Shown one piece after another: positions 1 to 5,235 of a DNA stretch of 7,176 nucleotides (positions are counted from its first letter, which is position 1; each line of letters starts with the position of its first letter). A model generated the notes under the pieces. It saw only the letters and a list, made by a program, of their open reading frames with translations, made no database searches and was not told the DNA's origin. This DNA is from Sulfurimonas sp. Its GTDB lineage: Bacteria > Campylobacterota > Campylobacteria > Campylobacterales > Sulfurimonadaceae. The stretch lies in assembly GCA_030646745.1 (NCBI GenBank), contig JAUSKV010000171.1:1-7176 (forward strand). Direction: 5' to 3'. The position numbers and the translations under genes were made by a program.

Positions 1-1281
1 TGCACTAGAACCTACGGCTGAGAGAGTAGGTGGAGTTGAGTCAGCAGGGGTACATAAAGCAGTATTAAAACTCACCCATTGATTAAGTGTATCCTGAAAA
101 GAATAAAAATAACCATTAGAAGGATCGACCTTAGTACTGTAAAAATACGATCGTCCAATTATCTTAACATGATAACCTACAGCAACATTTGAATCATTCA
201 AAATCTGTTGTCCCACATAAGGGTTATATTGATTTCCAGGGAAATAAAAATTTTGTGTAGTACTTGAAAGATGACACGCCAAAGTCTGCGTCAACCCCTG
301 CATCCCTTGCATAGAAAGTGCTGTAAGTTTTTCTACATTTCCATTACTCCACTCCAAAGCCCAGTTTCCGCCAAGTTTTGTAGGACCTGTTGCATCGATA
401 GAAGCGGCGACATCTGCTTTTGTAATCTCTGCTAATTCATTTACAAACGCTTTTCCCTCCTTACCTTGTGCGACATTACACCCTAAAAGTCTTATATCTC
501 CATCTCTGCTGAGATAGCTTCCTAGCTCTTCCCATTTGGCTTTGTTGATTTGCAGTGACTCTTTTGAAATTGTTTTATTACCAAAGTGCAACTCTGCATT
601 TGAACCATGGGAGATGATATTTAAGCTCTCCACATTTCCTAGTTTTTTTAGTTCGCCTATCATAGCATCGAGTGGATTGTCCTCTTTTTTGAGAAGCAAA
701 ACTGCACCCTCTGTTACATTTGAAGCTAAAGTTTTCCAATCTTCTATGGAAGTATCTATAACGGTTAAGCTTTTGCTCTTTTGCTCTGGCATGTGGGCTA
801 CATCCGAGTCATCATCGAGTAAAACACTATTTGTTTGTAATGGCACATAGATATTGTAGGGTGCTTTTTGGGTTATAAAGTGGAGTGAAGTTGTATCTGC
901 TGTTTTTTTATTGAGTGCATGAAGTGAACTGTCGCTGTCAATAGAGGCAACTATAAAACTGCTTTGTACTTTTGAGATATTGCTAGGAGAGATAGAAGCT
1001 TCTAAGGGCGGCGATTGAAAGAGTGCAAGTGCCGTTGCAAATGTCAAACTGGCTGCAATATTTTTGAACCATGTAACATCTCCAAAAGCTTTTCTTAATT
1101 TTTTGAGGCTTGGCTTGTTTAGGTTTTCATTTGTATTGACTGCTTTTTTATCTAATTGCTCTAGTACAGAACCTATCGCTCTTCTTTTGGCTCTGCTTTG
1201 CAGTAGTACATCATTGACTCTATATTTTTGAAACAGTGTAGAGTAGTAACTCATGGTGTCTTGACGGATTTTATAATTCAT
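1..1281 (-). CDS. DUF4347-containing large surface protein/adhesin, N-terminal 427 residues (runs off window)
   Basis: The frame is open from the ATG at 1281 to the window edge (427 codons, no stop). A strong ribosome site (AAGGAG, 7 bases ahead) fixes the start. Residues 1-70 are basic and polar. A hydrophobic stretch at about 73-90 (NIAASLTFATALALF) ends in PPLEA-S near 95, which looks like a long signal peptide. Residues about 172-325 match DUF4347: VIDTSIEDW, the ISHGS motif (H225), the LGCNVAQGKEGKAFVNELA block (C268), then ADVAAS-DATG and LGGNWALEW. A roughly 80-residue segment follows, and at 411-422 comes TPADSTPPTLSA, the usual lead-in to Ig-like or cadherin-like repeats. DUF4347 normally sits at the N-terminus of very long secreted, repeat-containing proteins in Proteobacteria and Cyanobacteria, so the missing part is probably long. 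A surface or adhesive role is inference from that context. The gene overlaps the preceding TIGR03032 gene by 11 bases, so the two are co-transcribed. Confidence 0.85.
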   Translation of the reverse strand, partial: MNYKIRQDTMSYYSTLFQKYRVNDVLLQSRAKRRAIGSVLEQLDKKAVNTNENLNKPSLKKLRKAFGDVTWFKNIAASLTFATALALFQSPPLEASISPSNISKVQSSFIVASIDSDSSLHALNKKTADTTSLHFITQKAPYNIYVPLQTNSVLLDDDSDVAHMPEQKSKSLTVIDTSIEDWKTLASNVTEGAVLLLKKEDNPLDAMIGELKKLGNVESLNIISHGSNAELHFGNKTISKESLQINKAKWEELGSYLSRDGDIRLLGCNVAQGKEGKAFVNELAEITKADVAASIDATGPTKLGGNWALEWSNGNVEKLTALSMQGMQGLTQTLACHLSSTTQNFYFPGNQYNPYVGQQILNDSNVAVGYHVKIIGRSYFYSTKVDPSNGYFYSFQDTLNQWVSFNTALCTPADSTPPTLSAVGSSA

Positions 1282-2356
1282 CTTTATTCTCCTTGTTTGA
1301 TTTGGTTTGGTCTTCTTTTTTTGTTATCCAATGCGAAAATTGCGGTGTTATGATTGCAGGATTTTGCGCTGTTAAGCTTTGGTTCATAATATTTACTTTT
1401 TTTGCATTGGGTATAAAGTGCACATCGTATATCTCCTCTAGTTTATCTTCATAAAAAATTTCTGCTACTTTTTCTTTGGTGTTTAAATCTATTACTACAA
1501 CGCCTGCATGGAGTTTTTTTCTAGCTATGGGCAAGTCTCCGAAAGTGTGTGATTTTCTGAGTTTGCTTACACCTATAAAAGCGTAATTTTCAAAAAAGCT
1601 AAGACCTCTTATAAATCCATCTACTTTGATTATTTTCTCTTGTTCTCCTGTGGTTCTGTTGACTTTTATGAGTTCTTCCGTGGCTGAGAGAAGCACATAA
1701 AGTTCATTTTTGTAGAGCCTTGGCGAGTGAGGCATGGGGAGATTTTGGGCTAAAAACTTCTCTTCTTGAATGTCGTAAAGAAATCCACCCGTGAGTTTGT
1801 TCATTCTCCATCCGCCCGGCTCTGTCGTTTGACCAAAAGCCGTAACATAACGGATATTTTGATTTTCATCGACACATACACCATTGAGATGACATGCATC
1901 GCCGCTAGCGAGTTTTTTAATAAAAGGCGGTTTCCATAGAGGTTCAAATGAATTGGTACCGTCAAACTTTACAAGACAACTGTAAGATGTATTGACTGCG
2001 ATGAGTCCTTGATTTGAAAACACTACATCATGTGCGTCGATGTAACCGGTAATATTTTGGGCAATGGGATAATAGAGAGCATCATAGGTATTTGGTTTAG
2101 TCGGGTAGGACGAAGCTAACTCTTTGGAGTCTTTAAAAAAAGTGATATTTGTTCGAAGAGCCATCGCCATCCTATCACCGGAAAAAGCCACACCCATAGG
2201 TCTATCAAAATCTCTTACAAGTTGAGAGATGTTTTTTGCATCACTGCTTAACATGATTACTTTGCCTGTTTGGTAGGTAGTAAGCATAATAGTTCCGCCT
2301 AACTTATTTAAAAGTTCGGGAAAATTGGGTGTGTATCTTGCCTGAAATGGATTCAC
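1271..2356 (-). CDS. TIGR03032 (DUF4915) family protein, function unknown
   Basis: The 361-residue protein carries the motifs I associate with TIGR03032 in order: TTYQTGKV (26-33), RPMGVAF (52-58), DAHDVVF (107-113), VNTSYSCL (121-128), PLWKPPFI (139-146), CHLNGV (155-160), VTAFG (171-175), GGWR (181-184), MPHSPR (208-213), GFIRGLSF (247-254), AFIGVSK (259-265) and EEIYDVHFIP (307-316). The spaced repeats of short beta-type motifs suggest a propeller-like fold; that is inference. There is no signal peptide or membrane segment, so it is probably cytoplasmic. The start is GTG, chosen because an AGGA lies 9 bases ahead, an in-frame stop lies 11 codons upstream, and the next ATG (codon 24) would cut into the conserved N-terminus. 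The C-terminus after about 340 is charged and poorly conserved. The 11-base overlap with the DUF4347 gene suggests a job in making, modifying or exporting that protein, but no activity is known for the family. Confidence 0.9.
   Translation of the reverse strand: MNPFQARYTPNFPELLNKLGGTIMLTTYQTGKVIMLSSDAKNISQLVRDFDRPMGVAFSGDRMAMALRTNITFFKDSKELASSYPTKPNTYDALYYPIAQNITGYIDAHDVVFSNQGLIAVNTSYSCLVKFDGTNSFEPLWKPPFIKKLASGDACHLNGVCVDENQNIRYVTAFGQTTEPGGWRMNKLTGGFLYDIQEEKFLAQNLPMPHSPRLYKNELYVLLSATEELIKVNRTTGEQEKIIKVDGFIRGLSFFENYAFIGVSKLRKSHTFGDLPIARKKLHAGVVVIDLNTKEKVAEIFYEDKLEEIYDVHFIPNAKKVNIMNQSLTAQNPAIITPQFSHWITKKEDQTKSNKENKDEL
1289..1294 (-). promoter_or_regulatory. Shine-Dalgarno site of the DUF4347 gene
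   Basis: AAGGAG on the minus strand lies 7 bases before the ATG at 1281. It sits inside the last codons of the TIGR03032 gene, so translation of the large surface protein is likely coupled to that of the upstream gene. Confidence 0.8.
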
Positions 2357-2418
2357 TTGGGTTTTTCCTTTTGGTTCGTATTGTTTTTAAAATAACAAAC
2401 TTTCTGATAGTAATTCAT
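2353..2418 (-). other. Possible 21-codon leader ORF overlapping the TIGR03032 start
   Basis: A short frame begins with ATG at 2418 (MNYYQKVCYFKNN...) and ends in a TGA whose first two bases are the last two of the GTG start of the TIGR03032 gene (GTGA overlap). That arrangement would allow translational coupling. The ribosome site (GAAAGAAG) is weak. The ATG belongs to a duplicated segment whose other copy encodes a similar start (MNYNQKVCNF) that stops after 13 codons. All four differences between the copies within the repeat change an amino acid, so nothing shows selection for a peptide. It may well be chance. Confidence 0.2.
2383..2418 (-). repeat. 36-bp direct repeat, copy 2
   Basis: On the minus strand from 2418, ATGAATTACTATCAGAAAG and the following bases match the copy starting at 2686 at 32 of 36 positions; the first 24 bases differ at one position only. 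This copy lies just before the TIGR03032 start. It may be a segmental duplication, or a scar flanking sequence inserted between the copies. Confidence 0.75.
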
Positions 2419-2420
2419 TA

Positions 2421-2434
2421 GACTTCTTTCATAA
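2421..2434. repeat. 14-bp repeat GACTTCTTTCATAA, copy 1
   Basis: This matches 5148-5161 exactly. It adjoins the palindromic dispersed-type repeat and could be part of the same mobile unit, or a relic shared by the two regulatory regions. Confidence 0.5.
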
Positions 2435-2440
2435 CCAAAG

Positions 2441-2490
2441 ATCCTGAATCAAGTTCAGGATGACGAAAGTTCATGTACTCCGTCATTCCA
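2441..2490. repeat. Palindromic dispersed-type repeat (REP/MITE-like)
   Basis: ATCCTGAA (2441-2448) and TTCAGGAT (2454-2461) form an 8-bp stem with a 5-base loop. Directly after it, TGACG (2461-2465) pairs with CGTCA (2481-2485), flanked by GGA and TTCC. On the minus strand it reads CGTCATCCTGAACTTGATTC followed by AGGATCT, a wording I recognise as a widely dispersed intergenic palindrome in several bacterial groups. No T-run follows the stem on the minus strand, so it is not a classical terminator. It lies in the predicted leader of the TIGR03032/DUF4347 mRNA. Its mobile origin is inference from the motif and the symmetry. Confidence 0.6.
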
Positions 2491-2519
2491 AAGTTAATTT
2501 GAAATTTTTACCTTTTTGT

Positions 2520-2538
2520 GTTGCAAATTTGTTGCAAA
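2520..2538. repeat. GTTGCAAA direct repeat, 11-bp period
   Basis: GTTGCAAA occurs at 2520-2527 and again at 2531-2538 with TTT between, so the repeat period is 11 bp, one helical turn. It lies within the predicted leader of the TIGR03032 mRNA, upstream of the palindrome in the direction of transcription. It could be a binding site for a tandem-binding regulator, or chance in AT-rich DNA. Confidence 0.4.
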
Positions 2539-2623
2539 AACTATTTCATTGAAAGTTTTTAATAATACTGTTTTCACATGCGAACCTTTTTAAATTTATA
2601 TATAAGAGTTCTTGAAGAAGTGT

Positions 2624-2655
2624 ATTGTACTCTCTTGAGGTCTCTTAAAAGTCTC
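2624..2655 (-). promoter_or_regulatory. Promoter A with GAGAC direct-repeat operator, driving TIGR03032-DUF4347
   Basis: On the minus strand, GAGAC (2655-2651), six bases, GAGAC (2644-2640), ten bases, then a -10-like TACAAT (2629-2624). A third near-copy, GAGAG, lies between the second GAGAC and the -10. No TTGACA-like -35 exists at the normal distance, so the promoter probably needs an activator bound at the repeats. The order and all spacings equal those of promoter B ahead of the two-component genes. Direct repeats 11 bp apart and about 10 bp ahead of the -10 box are the known layout of PhoB-class activation. Predicted start of transcription is about 2617. Confidence 0.6.
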
Positions 2656-2686
2656 TAAAATTACAAACTTTCTGATTGTAATTCAT
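2651..2686 (-). repeat. 36-bp direct repeat, copy 1
   Basis: This is the upstream partner of the repeat starting at 2418, with the same orientation and 268 bases between starts. Its last five bases are the first GAGAC of the promoter operator. In copy 2 the matching bases read AAAAC, so only this copy carries the operator. Confidence 0.75.
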
Positions 2687-2718
2687 CTAAAAATTACTAC
2701 AGTCCAATACTAACATGG

Positions 2719-2737
2719 AAAGTTCACGCAAAGTTCA
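2719..2737. repeat. AAAGTTCA direct repeat, 11-bp period
   Basis: AAAGTTCA is present at 2719-2726 and 2730-2737 (TGAACTTT twice on the minus strand), with a period of 11 bp. It lies about 65-80 bases upstream of the operator of promoter A, a usual position for a distal activator or repressor site. A third AAAGTTCA occurs at 2467-2474. Binding by any protein is inference. Confidence 0.4.
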
Positions 2738-2848
2738 TTGTGGAATCAAAATATTTAAAAATAATCAAAAAAATGCCAGAAATAGTAGTTTAGGAGAAGG
2801 TAAAAAAAAGGGAATGATGTGTTTGGTTATGAAGAGTAATGAAGCAAT

Positions 2849-3517
2849 CTAGGTGTGCGAGTTGGGTAAGTTGATTTTATAACCCACATCATGTATGGAT
2901 TCGATAAATGATTTTCCGAAGTATCTTCTTAGATTGGAGAGATGATTGCGCATGGTTGATTTTTTCATACCATAATCAAACTCTACATCGCTGATAACCT
3001 TTTCGTAAGTAATAACTTCATGTTTATACTTGATGACTAGCTGGAGTAAAATCAACTCTTTGTAGCTAAAAACATCTGTTAAACTAGAGAGAGATTCAAA
3101 TGTATAGTCATAGAGTATTCCATTGGGCAGTACTTGCACATGTATCCTTTTGCTTACTTTGCTCAAAACCTCTAAAAAGGTTTTATAACCAACCGGTTTG
3201 ATGAGATAATCTACCAATTTTAAAGGGATAGATTGCAATAAATAGGCTTGGGTTGAGTAGGAAGAAGTTACAATAACATGCTTGCTAATATTATTTGCTA
3301 GCAATGATTCTATGAGTTTCAAACTATTTCCATCCTCAACTTCTATATCCAATAATAGTACTTCCGGATTTTTTTCATAGAGTATCTCTTCAGCTCCTGA
3401 GATGGTGGTTGTGTGGTAAACATTTTTAAAAAAACTATGAAATATCTCTATCATCGCATTCGCCAATTTTGTATCATCTTCTAAATAAAGTAGTGAGAAA
3501 TTTTTTAATTTCGTCAT
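2849..3517 (-). CDS. OmpR/PhoB-type response regulator
   Basis: The 222-residue cytoplasmic DNA-binding regulator has a receiver domain at 1-120: acidic pair D14/D15 in YLEDD, phospho-acceptor D57 in LLLDIE, T84 in VIVTSS and K107 in LIKPVG. All key residues are present. Residues about 147-216 form a winged-helix output domain of the OmpR/PhoB family: FSYKELILLQLVIK, the recognition-helix region STMRNHLSNLRRYF (187-200), and the wing IESIHDVGYKI. The ATG overlaps the kinase stop by 4 bases (ATGA) and has a strong GAGGAG 8 bases ahead, so the two are co-translated and surely partners. The length is normal for the family. Targets are unknown, but the matching GAGAC operators ahead of the kinase gene and of the TIGR03032 gene fit this protein class, making self-activation and control of the surface-protein operon the best guess. 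Confidence 0.93.
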   Translation of the reverse strand: MTKLKNFSLLYLEDDTKLANAMIEIFHSFFKNVYHTTTISGAEEILYEKNPEVLLLDIEVEDGNSLKLIESLLANNISKHVIVTSSYSTQAYLLQSIPLKLVDYLIKPVGYKTFLEVLSKVSKRIHVQVLPNGILYDYTFESLSSLTDVFSYKELILLQLVIKYKHEVITYEKVISDVEFDYGMKKSTMRNHLSNLRRYFGKSFIESIHDVGYKINLPNSHT

Positions 3518-5082
3518 TTTACACTCTCCTCAATTGCAATTGAAACTTTCAATCCATTTTCTATGTGAGAAAAATATATTTTTCCTGCCAATGAATCTTC
3601 GACTAACGACTTTACAATAAACAATCCGATACCGCTCTTGTCGTATTTTTTAGTTGTATAAAAGAGTTGTAGAATTTTGCTAATATCTTCTGCCCCGCCT
3701 GCATTATCTTCAAATGTAAAAATCTTACCATCAAAACTCATGCGAATATGCAATAAATCCCTCTTAGTTTGAGAAAACTTTTCATAACTGTTTTGTAATA
3801 AATTTAAGACAATATACCTCCATGCATAAGCGTAGGTATGGATTTTATCTTGTTGCATGTTGTAATCAATTTTTATTTTTTTAATATTTTTATTTTTTTT
3901 AAAGTATTCAACTGTTTGATTAATTAAATACTCCATCTGTATCTCTTCTTTTTGATAGCTAGGCAGATAGATTTGTTTGAAGTCTGTCATTGTTTGAGAC
4001 ATGTCATGCACAGTTTCATCCACTACTATCAAAAAATCATGAAACGCTTTTTCATCCATATGCGCATTTTGGTGCATTTTATGCTGAAATTTAGCACTCA
4101 AAGCACTTAAATAATTCAGCGGCTTTCTCCACTCATGTTCAATTGCAAAGAGTATATATCCGATGGTTGCGAATTTTGCTGTTTGGGTTTTCATAGCTTG
4201 TAGCTCTTTTTTTTGCGCTATTTTAATTTCTACCAAACCTAACAACCTTTTACTGATAAAATAAATTCCTACCAAACTCACCAACAAAAGTATCAAAATT
4301 GTATAAATAATCTCTTTTATTTTTTTATAAGTAGATTGATGCAGCTCAGATTCTTCAACACTACACTTCAAAATATAGGCTGCATCTACAAGAGAATATC
4401 TGTTTTCAATACTCTTGCCGGAGTGCGGGCTATTGAAATTATTCGATAGTAATGCATTGTTTTTAGAATCTAAAAGTTGAATTTTCGTAGTTGAAAATAT
4501 TTTGTTTTTATTGATAATATTTTCAATTTCACTTACTGTAAATGTAACTCTATCGCTTCCAATGAGCTTTTTATTATCATAGATAGGGGTTGTGATGCTT
4601 AAATATAAAGCCCCACTCTCCTTATGGATAAAATAATTAACATCGGATACATGTTCATTTTCAAGATTAAAAGCATCATGTATTATGCCTATCTGAGCCA
4701 GCACTTTACCTTCAGGGTTTACACGCTGAATTCCTTGTATAGATGAATCTTTTAAGGCATCACCCAATATATTGAGCAAGATTTGATTTGCATTTTCAAG
4801 ATTTATAGTGTTATTGTTATTGTTATACTCTATCAAAGTACTTTTTGCTCTTGTTCTGGTTGCTATTTGGTTTGCAATTTGTTTGTATTGTGTGATTTTA
4901 TCTTCTATCTGCGTTTTTAATGTATCCCCGTAAAGATAATATTTTGTCTTATCTTCAATCATTAAATTATCATAAAAAGGTTTGAGTGTAAGCATACTTA
5001 TCAAGATTGAAATCGCGGTTATAAAAAAAATAACCACATAAATAAATTTTTTATACACGCTTATTATTGGATCTTTGTTCAT
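3514..5082 (-). CDS. Membrane sensor histidine kinase with periplasmic Cache-like domain
   Basis: This 522-residue kinase phosphorylates its partner regulator, encoded immediately downstream. Membrane segments lie at about 11-33 and 258-276. Between them is a roughly 225-residue periplasmic part. Its stretch IQGIQRVNPEGKVLAQIG with SGALYLSITTPIYDNKKLIG looks like a Cache-type sensor fold; the ligand is unknown. A helical linker leads to the H-box, with phospho-acceptor H316 in EHEWRKPLN, a variant of the HQWRQPL box common in Campylobacterota. The ATPase domain has an N-box (NLLQNSYEKF, N427/N431), a G1 box (DNAGG, 459-463), an F-box (LFYTTK) and a G2 box (SGIGLFIVK), all intact. The start ATG has GGAG only 4 bases ahead. 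An asparagine run at 87-91 comes from a short hexamer repeat and is in frame. The gene is the first after promoter B. Confidence 0.93.
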   Translation of the reverse strand: MNKDPIISVYKKFIYVVIFFITAISILISMLTLKPFYDNLMIEDKTKYYLYGDTLKTQIEDKITQYKQIANQIATRTRAKSTLIEYNNNNNTINLENANQILLNILGDALKDSSIQGIQRVNPEGKVLAQIGIIHDAFNLENEHVSDVNYFIHKESGALYLSITTPIYDNKKLIGSDRVTFTVSEIENIINKNKIFSTTKIQLLDSKNNALLSNNFNSPHSGKSIENRYSLVDAAYILKCSVEESELHQSTYKKIKEIIYTILILLLVSLVGIYFISKRLLGLVEIKIAQKKELQAMKTQTAKFATIGYILFAIEHEWRKPLNYLSALSAKFQHKMHQNAHMDEKAFHDFLIVVDETVHDMSQTMTDFKQIYLPSYQKEEIQMEYLINQTVEYFKKNKNIKKIKIDYNMQQDKIHTYAYAWRYIVLNLLQNSYEKFSQTKRDLLHIRMSFDGKIFTFEDNAGGAEDISKILQLFYTTKKYDKSGIGLFIVKSLVEDSLAGKIYFSHIENGLKVSIAIEESVK

Positions 5083-5127
5083 GATACTCCAGAAATTTTT
5101 ATTAACTTATTATCTGATGTTACGCGC

Positions 5128-5149
5128 TCAAACGAACAAGTCCGTTTGA
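5128..5149. other. Hairpin in the leader of the two-component mRNA
   Basis: TCAAACG (5128-5134) pairs with CGTTTGA (5143-5149) around an 8-base loop. No T-run follows on either strand, so it is not a terminator. It would lie 5-30 bases inside the transcript from promoter B, and could act on mRNA stability or as a palindromic operator just past the start site. Which of these applies is not visible. Confidence 0.45.
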
Positions 5150-5161
5150 CTTCTTTCATAA
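5148..5161. repeat. 14-bp repeat GACTTCTTTCATAA, copy 2
   Basis: This is identical to 2421-2434, same orientation. Here it covers the predicted transcription start of promoter B. In the other gap it lies in the leader, between the palindromic repeat and the 36-bp repeat copy. Confidence 0.5.
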
Positions 5162-5193
5162 ATTATACCGCTTCTAGGTCTCTTTAAAGTCTC
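5162..5193 (-). promoter_or_regulatory. Promoter B with GAGAC direct-repeat operator, driving the two-component genes
   Basis: On the minus strand, GAGAC (5193-5189), six bases, GAGAC (5182-5178), ten bases, then a perfect -10 TATAAT (5167-5162). No good -35 hexamer occurs 16-18 bases ahead of it; the repeats occupy that place. The 18 bases from the first GAGAC match promoter A at 17 positions, and the spacing to the -10 is the same. The expected start is near 5155, giving a leader of about 72 bases. Autoregulation by the encoded response regulator is the natural inference. Confidence 0.65.
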
Positions 5194-5235
5194 AAAACAC
5201 CTTTATTCAAATAATTTTTCGTAATATCAAGGCTG

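Larger units (their letters stand above)
2357..2848. other. Repeat-rich intergenic region, no convincing protein gene
   Basis: This 492-base gap lies between the response regulator stop and the TIGR03032 start, both genes on the minus strand. It holds a 36-base direct repeat in two copies, a palindromic dispersed-type repeat, a candidate activated promoter, and two further pairs of 8-mers repeated 11 bases apart. If transcription starts at the candidate promoter, the mRNA leader before the TIGR03032 gene is about 260 bases, which is long. The part nearest the regulator gene (about 2740-2848) is plain AT-rich sequence with two T-runs on the minus strand. I see no stem in front of them and so call no terminator. 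Confidence 0.7.

Noticed and set aside
536..850. Plus-strand open frame (also those at 5909-6097 and 6194-6478, and a minus-strand frame at 5421-5624)
   Set aside because: Each lies wholly inside a well-supported minus-strand gene in another frame, lacks a ribosome site I could trust, and encodes low-complexity shadow protein.
1271..1285. C-terminal KDEL of the TIGR03032 protein, an ER-retention signal in eukaryotes
   Set aside because: The gene is clearly bacterial, and these codons also form the ribosome site and start region of the next gene, so the ending is a by-product of the overlap.
2520..2545. TTGCA-like bases as a possible sigma-54 promoter
   Set aside because: No GG element lies at the required distance on either strand.
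2764..2812. T-runs on the minus strand after the response regulator, possible terminator
   Set aside because: I could find no stem of useful length directly before either run (2802-2809 or 2767-2773).
4810..4826. GTTATT hexamer repeat in the kinase gene, possible phase-variable tract
   Set aside because: It has fewer than three units, and a 6-base unit keeps the frame, giving only an asparagine run at 87-91.
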